19,285 nucleotides of DNA, from contig JAGUUF010000304.1 in assembly GCA_020063545.1 (NCBI GenBank), positions 1 through 19,285 on the forward strand, written 5' to 3'. The notes below the pieces were generated by a model, which worked only from the letters and a program-made list of their open reading frames with translations, did no database searches and was not told the DNA's origin. The stretch is from Cytophagales bacterium. GTDB taxonomy: Bacteria; Bacteroidota; Bacteroidia; Cytophagales; Cyclobacteriaceae. This document shows, one piece after another, positions 7,713-14,773 of this stretch; the first letter of the stretch is position 1; every line of letters begins with the position of its first letter. The position numbers and the translations under genes were made by a program.

Positions 7713-9452
7713 TCAATCAACGGCTACTACCTGTGTTTTGTATCCTACATGAGAAAAGAATACCCTGCTTTTGGATTCGGGGAGTTCAAGCCTGAAACTG
7801 CCATCTTCCCGGGTTATCGTTCCGAAATGGGTGCCTCCAATTACAATATTTACCCGTGGCAGGGGTGTTCCATCAATCTTCGTTACTTTCCCCAGCATTA
7901 CTTTCTTTCCACCTTCCCGGATAATTTCAGGAACCACGCGGATTTGATCTTCGGATTGAACAGGTTGCTGAACGACAGAATTATTATCTAAACTGAACAG
8001 AACGGGCATGACAAACTTTGACCGCACCGGTACGCCCCTTTGTTTAGCAGGGTTCCACTTGAGGTTAGCCGCTTTAATGGCCCTTACTGCTTCTGCATCG
8101 CAATCCGAACTGATGCCTCTTAATACCCGGTAATTGCTTAACGTGCCGTCTAGTTCCACAATAAACTCAACAAATACCCTGCCTTCAATACCGTGTTGTA
8201 TTGCTTCGGCCGGGTAGTTTACCTCCTTTTTAACGGCTTCATAAAATCCTGTAACCCCAATTTGTGGCGAAGCGGGTTCTTCTGCTACCAGGAAAACGTC
8301 ATCTTCTGATTTTGTTGCTTCTGCCAGTTTCGATAAGGTACCCCCCGTACGAACGATTAGTCCAACCCTTTCGCTTTGCAGAGAACCATCTTGCGCGAAG
8401 TGTTTTTCGTAGTTCCGGTACAAAATATCTTCGTTGTTGAGGCTTTTTATTTTTTCAGCGTTCATGGACTCTGCCTCTACATACATCAGTTTAATTCCCG
8501 GATTTTCTTTCATAATACGTTCAACTTCCGGTTTCAAATAGTCCGGGAAGTCACCGGCAATCGTGGTAGTTTTCGATACCTCATTTATTTCTGATGCAAT
8601 CTGGTCCTGGCAGGCGATGCCCAGAAACAGCCCGCTTACAAATAAGAAAACCATAAAAGTTTTCCACTGCTTTACTTTGTGTTTTAATGTTCTGATCATA
8701 GTAATTCGTTTTAGTGTCAAAGAGTTATTAAAATGATTAGCCAACGCATATACGGAGGATTCAATTGCTGACCGTGCCAGCAAATTGCAGTATTGGTCGG
8801 GGTTCTCGCTGCCGGTTGCTATCGCATCTGCTTCAAATTCATGCACGGTGCTCATTTCTTTTTTGTAGTATGTAAGAAGGGGGTTAAACCAGAAAAGGAT
8901 TCTTACAAGTTCAATCAACACGATATCAACCGAGTGCCACTTGCTGATGTGTACCTGCTCGTGTTGCAGAATGCGTTGCTTGTCGGCCTCGCTAAGGTTA
9001 AAGGCCTTGCTGATGAAGATTAGTTTAAAGAATGAGAAGGCGATGAACGAGGATTGATCCACTTCAATTACAGGGTATTTGCCTTGATTCTTTCGTGCTT
9101 CAAGCAACAGGCTGGCAATGTTGTATACGAGACGAACCAATAGCAGCATGGCAACCAATGCATACACTATCCATGCAATATCCCAAAAGGTAATTGTTGA
9201 CTGGGCCACCGGGTGTTGCTCTGCATGATGTGGCAACCAGTAGTCAGGCAATGTTTCACCCAGGGTCGGTACTGCCGCTACGGGACTGCCAAGGGTTAAC
9301 CACGGAAAGACAATTGAGAGTATCAGGCCGCCCAGCAAGTAAAATCTTCGATAGCTGAACTGGGTTTCATGGCTTAATAATACCTTGTATAACAGCAGAA
9401 ACAACAACAATCCGATGTTGGCTTCTACAACGTAATTCAGCCAGGCATTCAT
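7713..9452 (-). CDS. M56 (BlaR1-type) membrane metallopeptidase fused to TonB C-terminal and CarboxypepD_reg-like domains
   Basis: Probable membrane sensor/antirepressor partner of the adjacent BlaI-type repressor. Of 579 residues, the N-terminal part has membrane segments near 10-27, 37-54, 88-110 and 265-281. A cytosolic zinc metallopeptidase loop lies between the last two: HEQVH (H164, H168) and HEFEAD (E205/E207 as third ligand region). In classical BlaR1 the C-terminus is a penicillin-binding sensor. Here it is replaced by a region of unknown fold (about 290-395), a TonB C-terminal domain (about 405-487; YPAEAIQHGIEGRVFVEF, then W466NP), and a CarboxypepD_reg-like beta-sandwich (about 518-579; PLPRVNIVIGG, EDGSFRLELP, FSHVGYKTQ). 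It starts four bases after blaI ends, so the two form an operon. The signal sensed is unknown; the TonB_C part suggests protein contact in the periplasm. Confidence 0.87.
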   Translation of the reverse strand: MNAWLNYVVEANIGLLLFLLLYKVLLSHETQFSYRRFYLLGGLILSIVFPWLTLGSPVAAVPTLGETLPDYWLPHHAEQHPVAQSTITFWDIAWIVYALVAMLLLVRLVYNIASLLLEARKNQGKYPVIEVDQSSFIAFSFFKLIFISKAFNLSEADKQRILQHEQVHISKWHSVDIVLIELVRILFWFNPLLTYYKKEMSTVHEFEADAIATGSENPDQYCNLLARSAIESSVYALANHFNNSLTLKRITMIRTLKHKVKQWKTFMVFLFVSGLFLGIACQDQIASEINEVSKTTTIAGDFPDYLKPEVERIMKENPGIKLMYVEAESMNAEKIKSLNNEDILYRNYEKHFAQDGSLQSERVGLIVRTGGTLSKLAEATKSEDDVFLVAEEPASPQIGVTGFYEAVKKEVNYPAEAIQHGIEGRVFVEFIVELDGTLSNYRVLRGISSDCDAEAVRAIKAANLKWNPAKQRGVPVRSKFVMPVLFSLDNNSVVQQPVQSEDQIRVVPEIIREGGKKVMLGKVTKIDGTPLPRVNIVIGGTHFGTITREDGSFRLELPESKSRVFFSHVGYKTQVVAVD

Positions 9453-9456
9453 ATTT

Positions 9457-9825
9457 TTATTTTTTCTTATTGATTTCTTTCAAAAGTTCTTCTACTTCTT
9501 TAGCGCTCAGGTTGTTGTCCTTAGCGAAAAATGAAACCAGATTTTGAAAAGAGCCACCGAAATATCCTTTCAGCAACGTGTTCAGGTAAAAACGTGTGTA
9601 CTTTTCCTTTGCAATTAGTGGGTAGTACTCGTATGTTTTTCCATACGCCTTGTGCCCCACAAATCCTTTAGTTTCAAGTATGCGGATGATGGTTGACACG
9701 GTATTATAGGCTGGTTTCGGATTGGGCAGATTGTCGATAATATCTTTAACAAATGCCTTTTCCAACTTCCACAATACCTGCATGATCTGGGCTTCGGCTT
9801 TGGTTAATTCCCGTATTGACTTCAT
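9457..9825 (-). CDS. BlaI/MecI/CopY family transcriptional repressor
   Basis: A 122-residue DNA-binding protein of typical family length. The winged helix-turn-helix is at residues about 5-72: LTKAEAQIMQVLW, the recognition-helix stretch AYNTVSTIIRILETKGFV, and the wing GKTYEYYPLI. A C-terminal dimerisation helix bundle (about 75-122) follows. In the family the dimer sits on dyad operators and is released when the partner M56 protease triggers its cleavage. Here the M56 gene follows after only four bases, the standard pairing. A strong palindrome lies just upstream of the start (9842-9867), so autoregulation is likely. No beta-lactamase, efflux or other obvious target gene is adjacent, so what else it controls is unknown. 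Confidence 0.92.
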   Translation of the reverse strand: MKSIRELTKAEAQIMQVLWKLEKAFVKDIIDNLPNPKPAYNTVSTIIRILETKGFVGHKAYGKTYEYYPLIAKEKYTRFYLNTLLKGYFGGSFQNLVSFFAKDNNLSAKEVEELLKEINKKK

Positions 9826-9841
9826 GTACTACATATTTAGG

Positions 9842-9867
9842 TATAAAACTAAATATTTAGTTATATA
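9842..9867. promoter_or_regulatory. Putative BlaI-type operator (26-bp near-perfect palindrome)
   Basis: The core AACTAAATATTTAGTT (9847-9862) is a perfect 16-bp palindrome. It is flanked by symmetric TATA arms (9842-9845 and 9864-9867), with only one mismatched pair (9846/9863). A related, imperfect half-site-like sequence, TACATATTTAGGTATA, lies immediately next to it at 9830-9845. The dyad sits 16 bases upstream of the repressor start codon, where autoregulated BlaI/MecI operators usually lie. Binding is inferred, not shown. Confidence 0.65.
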
Positions 9868-9874
9868 ATGTCAA
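9845..9874 (-). promoter_or_regulatory. Possible promoter of the BlaI-M56 operon overlapping the operator
   Basis: On the minus strand TTG (9874-9872) is followed after 20 bases by TAGTTTTA (9851-9844), which matches the Bacteroidota -7 consensus TAnnTTTG at all but the last base. The spacing suits the -33/-7 arrangement. The -7 region and spacer lie within the palindrome, so a bound repressor would block the polymerase. The AT-rich setting makes chance matches likely, so confidence is moderate. Confidence 0.4.
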
Positions 9875-9981
9875 GAGTTTAGGAAATCTTTTTTGAATGG
9901 TAAAGGTTAACCCCTGAAAAGTGCGGATTCTTCTTCCATTTTACTCTGAATATCAGTACGGAGTAACGGAAGCGTTCGAGC

Positions 9982-10662
9982 TTACTGCGCGTGCGTAAAG
10001 GAGTACGCAATAATATTGGCGCCCATGCGCAGGGCTTGCTGGCGTTTTTCTTCCGGGTCGTTGTGGATGCGCCTGTCTTCCCAGCCGTTGCCCAGATCGG
10101 TTTCGTACGAATAGAAGACCACCAGCCGGCCTTCGTAAATCAGGCCAAAACCTTGCGGGGGTTTGCCATCGTGTTCGTGGATTTTAGGCAGGCCGTTCGG
10201 GAACTTAAACTTCTGGTGGTAAATCGGGTGGTCAAACGGCAGTTCTTTTAACTCCAGTTCCGGAAAAACCTTTTTCAGTTCGATGCGGATGTACTTGTCA
10301 AGCCCGTAGTTATCGTCAACATGCAAAAAACCTCCGCCAATCAGGTAGTTGCGCAGGTTAGCCGCATCGGCATCGGAGAAAACCACGTTTCCGTGGCCGG
10401 TCATAAATACATAGGGGTACAGGAAAATGTCTTTACTGCCGGCTTCAACAACATCTTCTTCCGGGGCCAGGCTCATACCCAGTTCGCGGTTACAGAACTC
10501 AATAAGGTTGGGCAGCGCGGTTTTAGCCGCATACCAGTCGCCCCCGCCACCGTACTTCAACTTAGCCAGTTTAACCCGTTGCTGCCCCATGGCCTGGTGC
10601 ATCGCCAAAATGGCGATTATGCCTAAAAGCACCTGATTTACAACCCTTAAACTCTTCGTCAT
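9982..10662 (-). CDS. Exported DUF4159 domain-containing protein
   Basis: A 226-residue protein with a signal peptide (hydrophobic residues about 8-22, probable cleavage after AMG near 26) followed by a single DUF4159 domain (about 28-224). The features I recognise are the start VKLAKLKYGGGGDWY, then PYVFMTGHGNV, LRNYLIGGGFLHVDDNYG, FDHPIYH, and the RRIHNDPEEKRQQALRMGANIIAYSFT end. The domain is thought to resemble a class I glutamine-amidotransferase-like fold and is common in Bacteroidota, often near MoxR-type gene clusters, but it has no established biochemical function. No such cluster is seen here. It is separated from blaI downstream by 156 bases in which I find no clear terminator or gene. 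It is divergent from the gene at 10751. Confidence 0.88.
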   Translation of the reverse strand: MTKSLRVVNQVLLGIIAILAMHQAMGQQRVKLAKLKYGGGGDWYAAKTALPNLIEFCNRELGMSLAPEEDVVEAGSKDIFLYPYVFMTGHGNVVFSDADAANLRNYLIGGGFLHVDDNYGLDKYIRIELKKVFPELELKELPFDHPIYHQKFKFPNGLPKIHEHDGKPPQGFGLIYEGRLVVFYSYETDLGNGWEDRRIHNDPEEKRQQALRMGANIIAYSFTHAQ

Positions 10663-10750
10663 GTTGCGAGTATATAAATTTTTTAAGCCCCGTTAAACCC
10701 AGGGGTTACCTGGCGGTCTAAAAGCCGTATTTCTGAAAACTAAACCAATT

Positions 10751-11656
10751 ATGAAACGATTGAATTTCTTTAAACGCACCCTGGCCATAGTGGTTGTTGG
10801 TGCATTAGGCTTTACTGTTTCGTGTGTAAACGATGAAACTGCTTTACAAGAAGAGGCCTCGTATGTGGCCGAAGATGTTGTTTCCGATTATGCCCTGGAA
10901 GATGCCGATGACCTTGCCGGCCTTGCCATGCTGTCGGATGATGGCCCGAGTACGGGCGGTAAAATGAGTGGCGAGCCCCGAACATTTACCATTAACGACC
11001 CCCGTTGCAATTGCGAAAATTTTTCGGCTACCATAACCATTGACGCGAATTCAACACCCGAAGTGCCCCGCGGACAGATTGTTCTTGATTTCGGAGAAGG
11101 CTGTACCGGGCCGTTGGGCAATGTGCGCAAAGGAAAAATCATCATCACGTTTGTGGGCAGGCGCTTTCTGCCGGGCTCTACTATTGTAACCACCTTTGAC
11201 GGGTATTCAATTAACGATATTGCATTAGGTGGTGTGCGCACCCTTACCAATGTAAGCGAAAGCAACGAGTCAGCCCCTGAATTTGAAGTTGAACTGGAAG
11301 ATGGAACAGCCACCTGGCCTGATGGCACTGTGGCTACCCGTGAGCATTGCTTTGTGCGCAGGTGGGTACGCGCTGACAACCCGTTAAACGATCAACTTAT
11401 TGTGTGGCAGTGTGACGGTGCGGCTAATGCTGCTTCAGGAACCAACCGCAGGGGTCGCGCCTACACCATGACAATTGTTGAAGAACTGGTGTATAAGCGA
11501 GGCTGCCCGATAGCGGTATCCGGAGTTAAAGAGTTTACTGATGTGGCTTCGGGCAAAGTAATAACCGTAGATTATGGTGATGGTTCCTGCGACCGGGTAA
11601 TTACCATCTCGGTTAATGGCCAGTCGAGAAGTTTTGAAGTAAAACGAAGAGGGTAG
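10751..11656 (+). CDS. Exported, probably lipid-anchored protein of unknown function with cysteine pairs and a repeated D-[FY]-G-x-G motif
   Basis: I do not recognise a named family. The 301-residue product begins with KRLNFFKRT, a hydrophobic stretch (about 10-23) and VSC (C25). This looks like a lipoprotein signal, although Thr at the -3 position is not ideal. An acidic low-complexity segment follows (about 27-60). The rest looks beta-rich. Seven further cysteines occur (a CNC pair near 87, then GEGC, EHC, WQC, RGC, GSC), suggesting disulfides outside the cytosol. DFGEGC and DYGDGSC sit in similar contexts, one following GQIVL and the other KVITV, each followed by a strand, suggesting two related modules. 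It stands alone, with a divergent gene upstream and two terminators immediately after it. The gene is certain to be real; the role is unknown. Confidence 0.75.
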   Translation: MKRLNFFKRTLAIVVVGALGFTVSCVNDETALQEEASYVAEDVVSDYALEDADDLAGLAMLSDDGPSTGGKMSGEPRTFTINDPRCNCENFSATITIDANSTPEVPRGQIVLDFGEGCTGPLGNVRKGKIIITFVGRRFLPGSTIVTTFDGYSINDIALGGVRTLTNVSESNESAPEFEVELEDGTATWPDGTVATREHCFVRRWVRADNPLNDQLIVWQCDGAANAASGTNRRGRAYTMTIVEELVYKRGCPIAVSGVKEFTDVASGKVITVDYGDGSCDRVITISVNGQSRSFEVKRRG

Positions 11657-11664
11657 TTAGGGTT

Positions 11665-11707
11665 GTCCGTTCCGTGCCTGCGCCTGCAGGTGCGGGCGGA
11701 CTTTTTT
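11665..11707 (+). terminator. Intrinsic terminator after the exported-protein gene
   Basis: A long hairpin has outer arms GTCCG (11665-11669) and CGGAC (11697-11701). The inner arms pair CCG-T-GCCTGC with GCAGG-TG-CGG, including G-T wobbles, and six T residues follow directly (11702-11707). It begins nine bases after the stop codon at 11654-11656, so it should end that transcript. Confidence 0.85.
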
Positions 11708-11712
11708 AGTGT

Positions 11713-11748
11713 GTCCTGATCCCGGCTTAGCCGGGGTCAGGACTTTTT
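11713..11748 (+). terminator. Second, consecutive intrinsic terminator / hairpin repeat
   Basis: A 14-bp stem GTCCTGATCCCGGC (11713-11726) pairs with GCCGGGGTCAGGAC (11730-11743), with a TTA loop and one T-G wobble. It is followed by five T residues (11744-11748). It lies five bases after the previous terminator's T-run and 30 bases before the thyA start. Besides acting as a backup terminator, such a compact near-perfect hairpin could be a dispersed intergenic repeat. Confidence 0.8.
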
Positions 11749-11777
11749 GTTTTATTTGCATTGATATTTCCAGCCAA

Positions 11778-12572
11778 ATGAAGCAGTACCTTGACCTGAT
11801 GCGCGATATACTAGAAAACGGTTCAACCAAAACCGATCGTACAGGTACAGGCACCCGTTCAGTATTCGGAAGGCAGCTCCGATTTAACTTACAGGAAGGG
11901 TTTCCGCTGGTTACAACCAAAAAATTGCACCTCCGATCCATTATCATCGAGTTGCTGTGGTTTTTGCGAGGGGATACCAACATAAAATTCCTGCACGACC
12001 ATAACGTGACCATATGGGATGAATGGGCCGATGCCAATGGTGATCTGGGCCCGGTTTACGGGCACCAGTGGCGCAGTTGGCCGGCACCCGATGGAAAAAC
12101 CATTGATCAGATAAGTAACGTGTTGGAGCAGCTTAAAACCAAACCCGATTCCCGGAGGCATATCGTAACCGCCTGGAATCCGGCCGAGGTTGATAAAATG
12201 GCATTGCCTCCATGCCATGCGCTGTTTCAGTTTTATGTGGCCGATGGCAAACTCTCCTGCCAGTTGTACCAGCGTTCGGCCGATTACTTTCTCGGTGTTC
12301 CGTTTAACATCTCCAGCTATGCCTTATTAACCCACATGGTTGCCCAGCAATGTGATTTGCAACCCAGTGATTTTGTTTGGACCGGGGGAGATGTGCACCT
12401 ATACACCAACCACATTGAACAGGCAACCCTCCAGCTTTCGCGCGAGCCATATCCGCTGCCCCAACTGGTTATCAGGCGCAAGCCTGCCAGTATTTTTGAG
12501 TACCGGTACGAAGACTTCGAAATAGTTAACTACCAGGCGCACCCGGCCATCAAAGCACCCATCGCGGTTTAG
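11778..12572 (+). CDS. thyA: Thymidylate synthase
   Basis: Converts dUMP and methylenetetrahydrofolate to dTMP and dihydrofolate in the cytosol. The 264 residues have the same length as the E. coli enzyme, and the key residues fall at the same numbers: R21 (DRTGTGT), catalytic C146 in PPCHALFQFYV, the R126-R127 phosphate-binding pair (SRRH), and the substrate-binding stretch LYQRSADYFLGVPFNISSY (about 163-181), with H207 and Y209 near DVHLYTNH. The reading frame extends upstream to 11709, but that start would put the N-terminus inside the terminator hairpins. ATG at 11778 begins the conserved MKQYLDLM and is clearly the right start. No dihydrofolate reductase gene follows directly, unlike in many genomes. 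Confidence 0.97.
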   Translation: MKQYLDLMRDILENGSTKTDRTGTGTRSVFGRQLRFNLQEGFPLVTTKKLHLRSIIIELLWFLRGDTNIKFLHDHNVTIWDEWADANGDLGPVYGHQWRSWPAPDGKTIDQISNVLEQLKTKPDSRRHIVTAWNPAEVDKMALPPCHALFQFYVADGKLSCQLYQRSADYFLGVPFNISSYALLTHMVAQQCDLQPSDFVWTGGDVHLYTNHIEQATLQLSREPYPLPQLVIRRKPASIFEYRYEDFEIVNYQAHPAIKAPIAV

Positions 12573-12647
12573 GTATTTGCAAACAATACCATTCGGTAGT
12601 GTAACGAATGCATCCTTTGTGCGACAAATCGCGTATTCAGGCAAGCC

Positions 12648-13325
12648 ATGCACGAGAAAAGCAGTGTTTTTGATATGATCGGTCCGATAATGATTGGCCC
12701 CTCAAGTTCACACACTGCGGGGGTGGTGCGCATTGCCCGCACGGCCCTGAAGTTGCTCGGGGGTGTTCCGGATGAAGCGGAAATCATTTTCTATAATTCG
12801 TTTGCCCGTACCTATGAAGGGCATGGCAGCGACCGGGCCATTATTGCCGGCCTGCTCGACATGAAGACCGATGACAAGCGAATAAAGGAAGCACTTGAAC
12901 TGGCAAAGGAACGGGGACTGAAGTATACATTTAAATCCATCGGCAACGCCTCTACTTTCCACCCCAACACCATACGGCTTACCATTAAGAAAGGCAGCCG
13001 CGAAATTGAAGTACTGGGCGAAAGCAAAGGTGGGGGTATCATCAACATTGCCGAAGTGGACGGCTTTAAAGCGGATTTCAGCGCAAACCTCCATACACTG
13101 GTAATTTTTGCGGATGATGTAAAAGGAAGCATCGCCTTTATTGCAAGCATCCTGGCTAACGATGACTGCAACATTGCTACCATGTCGGTTTCCAGAAAAG
13201 GAAAACATGATGAGGCTTGCCTGGTTATTGAAATGGATTCGGGCATAAAGCCTGTAACATTAGAGTACCTGAAGAGTCTGACATGGGTTAAGGAAGTGAT
13301 ATACATACCGGACATTGATCGTTGA
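12648..13325 (+). CDS. sdaAB: L-serine ammonia-lyase, iron-sulfur-dependent, beta subunit
   Basis: This 225-residue protein matches the beta subunit of the two-subunit (Bacillus-type) L-serine dehydratase, which deaminates L-serine to pyruvate. The hallmark GPIMIGPSSSHTAGVVRIAR is at residues about 12-31. The serine dehydratase beta domain runs to about 140 (SFARTYEGHGSDRA, GNASTFHPNT). A C-terminal ACT domain (about 147-220; LHTLVIFADDVKGSIAFIASIL) is the usual regulatory or serine-binding module. The alpha subunit, which carries the cysteines that bind the 4Fe-4S cluster, is not adjacent or anywhere in the window. The gene is 75 bases downstream of thyA and its stop is eight bases before the ATG of the TolC-like gene, so it probably shares a transcript with the export genes. 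Confidence 0.9.
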   Translation: MHEKSSVFDMIGPIMIGPSSSHTAGVVRIARTALKLLGGVPDEAEIIFYNSFARTYEGHGSDRAIIAGLLDMKTDDKRIKEALELAKERGLKYTFKSIGNASTFHPNTIRLTIKKGSREIEVLGESKGGGIINIAEVDGFKADFSANLHTLVIFADDVKGSIAFIASILANDDCNIATMSVSRKGKHDEACLVIEMDSGIKPVTLEYLKSLTWVKEVIYIPDIDR

Positions 13326-13333
13326 AAGCAACT

Positions 13334-14752
13334 ATGAAAAGAAGTATATTTTTTTTGTGCCTGGTGGCAGGCACTGCATTCGGACAGCAGGCGAAGAAAA
13401 CCTGGACGTTACGGGAATTGATTGATTATGCCATTGCCAACAACCTGGCGGTGAAACGCAGTAATTACACGGTTCGCACCGGTGAGATAAACCTGCTGCA
13501 GTCTAAAATGGCCATGCTGCCCAACTTGAATGCCAGCGGCAACTACGGTATTAACTGGGGCCGTACCATTGACCCTACCACCAACATCTTTACCGAAAAC
13601 GAGGTCAGAAACTCCAACCTTAGCGCCACCAGCAGTTTACTGTTGTGGAACGGCTTTCGGCTCTTTTACAGCATGAAGCAAAACGACACCGAACTGGACG
13701 CAGCCAATGAAGACCTTATTAAGGCAAGAAATGATGTTATTCTTAACGTGATTACCCTTTACCTAAATGTGGTTTTTAACAAGGAGTTAAATACTGTTGC
13801 CCAACTGCAGGTAAAGTCAACACAGGAACAACTGGATAGAACCCGCAAACTTGCCGAGGCCGGTTCGGTGCCTGTTGGTGATGTGCTGAACCTGGAGGCC
13901 CAGCTTGCCACCAACGAAGTAAACGTTGTGCAGCAGGAAAATGCCCTTAACCTTTCGCTGCTTCAGTTAAAACAAGCCCTGCAACTCCCTGCATCCACAC
14001 CAATGGATGTTGAACTGCCGCAGGTGGATATTGGCAATGAAACTACCATTACAAAAAGTGCTGAAGAGATTTATGAGGTTGCCACCATGGCCATGCCAGA
14101 AATTAAAGCGGCCGAACTCCGTAAGCGGAGTTCGCTGTATGCGTTCCGTTCGGTTAAAGGAAACCTGTACCCCCGCATAAGCATTAACGGTAATTATAAT
14201 ACGGTTTATTCTGACCAGCGTCAGCAGTTTATACCCGATGGGGGCACAGTTCCGGCAACCATTGGGTTTGTTCAGGGCACTGGTGACCTGGTGGTGCGGA
14301 ACACACCTACCGGAACTTTCTTCGTGCCGTCTATTGGCGATCAGTTCCGGGATAACCGGGGGCGCAGCGTGGGGCTGAATGTGCAAATTCCGTTGTTCAA
14401 CGGCCTGCAGGCCCGCTCGGCTGTACAGCGTGCAGCCATAAGCCGCGACCTTGCCGATATCTCTGCTATTGAAGTACAGAACCAGTTGCGCCAAACCGTT
14501 GAAACTGCCTATAACAATGCAATCGCGGCACTTAAAACGTACAACTCAACTGAAAAACAGGTAAAGGCGCGCGATGAAGCTTTCCGTATGACAAAACAAC
14601 GGTATAACCTTGGCGCAGTAAATTTTGTTGACTACCAGGTTGCTGAAAACAACCTGTACCAGGCGCAATCCGACCTGCTGCGGGCGAAATACGAATTTAT
14701 ATTCAGAAAGAAGGTGCTTGATTTTTACCAGGGCCTTCCCTTAGGATTTTAA
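13334..14752 (+). CDS. TolC family outer-membrane efflux protein
   Basis: Outer-membrane channel component of a tripartite exporter, 472 residues. A signal peptide spans residues about 1-17 (cleavage near AFG-Q). It is followed by LRELIDYAIANNLAVKRSNYTV, the usual start of the first outer-membrane-efflux (OEP) repeat. Long alpha-helical stretches rich in Gln, Asn and Ala follow, with the second repeat beginning near VYEVATMAMPEIKAAELRKRS-like sequence around 245 and ending with RYNLGAVNFVDYQVAENNLYQAQSDLLRAKYEFIFRKKVLDFYQG. I chose ATG at 13334, which starts the signal peptide; a TTG at 13322 overlapping the previous stop is less likely. The adaptor gene follows after 21 bases. The substrate is unknown. 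Confidence 0.93.
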   Translation: MKRSIFFLCLVAGTAFGQQAKKTWTLRELIDYAIANNLAVKRSNYTVRTGEINLLQSKMAMLPNLNASGNYGINWGRTIDPTTNIFTENEVRNSNLSATSSLLLWNGFRLFYSMKQNDTELDAANEDLIKARNDVILNVITLYLNVVFNKELNTVAQLQVKSTQEQLDRTRKLAEAGSVPVGDVLNLEAQLATNEVNVVQQENALNLSLLQLKQALQLPASTPMDVELPQVDIGNETTITKSAEEIYEVATMAMPEIKAAELRKRSSLYAFRSVKGNLYPRISINGNYNTVYSDQRQQFIPDGGTVPATIGFVQGTGDLVVRNTPTGTFFVPSIGDQFRDNRGRSVGLNVQIPLFNGLQARSAVQRAAISRDLADISAIEVQNQLRQTVETAYNNAIAALKTYNSTEKQVKARDEAFRMTKQRYNLGAVNFVDYQVAENNLYQAQSDLLRAKYEFIFRKKVLDFYQGLPLGF

Positions 14753-14773
14753 AATTGATCTAACTCTCCATCC

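Noticed and set aside
9826..9981. Search for a small gene or a terminator between the DUF4159 gene and blaI
   Set aside because: Apart from the operator and promoter region, only a weak 6-bp stem (ACTCTG/CGGAGT near 9944-9965) is seen, without a T-run. Nothing else can be supported.
10728..10735. TATTTCTG as the promoter of the exported-protein gene
   Set aside because: It matches seven of eight consensus positions, but no TTG lies at the right distance upstream; too weak to list.
11709..11777. Upstream N-terminal extension of thyA
   Set aside because: It would be translated from within the terminator hairpin and adds residues absent from the 264-residue family standard.
12590..12610. Hairpin CATTCG/CGAATG between thyA and sdaAB as a terminator
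   Set aside because: The stem is only six base pairs, with a 9-base loop and no T-run; an alternative pairing TACC/GGTA competes with it. Read-through from thyA into sdaAB remains possible.
12708..13315. Two minus-strand frames of about 166 codons opposite the serine dehydratase gene
   Set aside because: The plus strand encodes a complete beta subunit with the SSSHT motif and an ACT domain; the opposite frames have no recognisable features.
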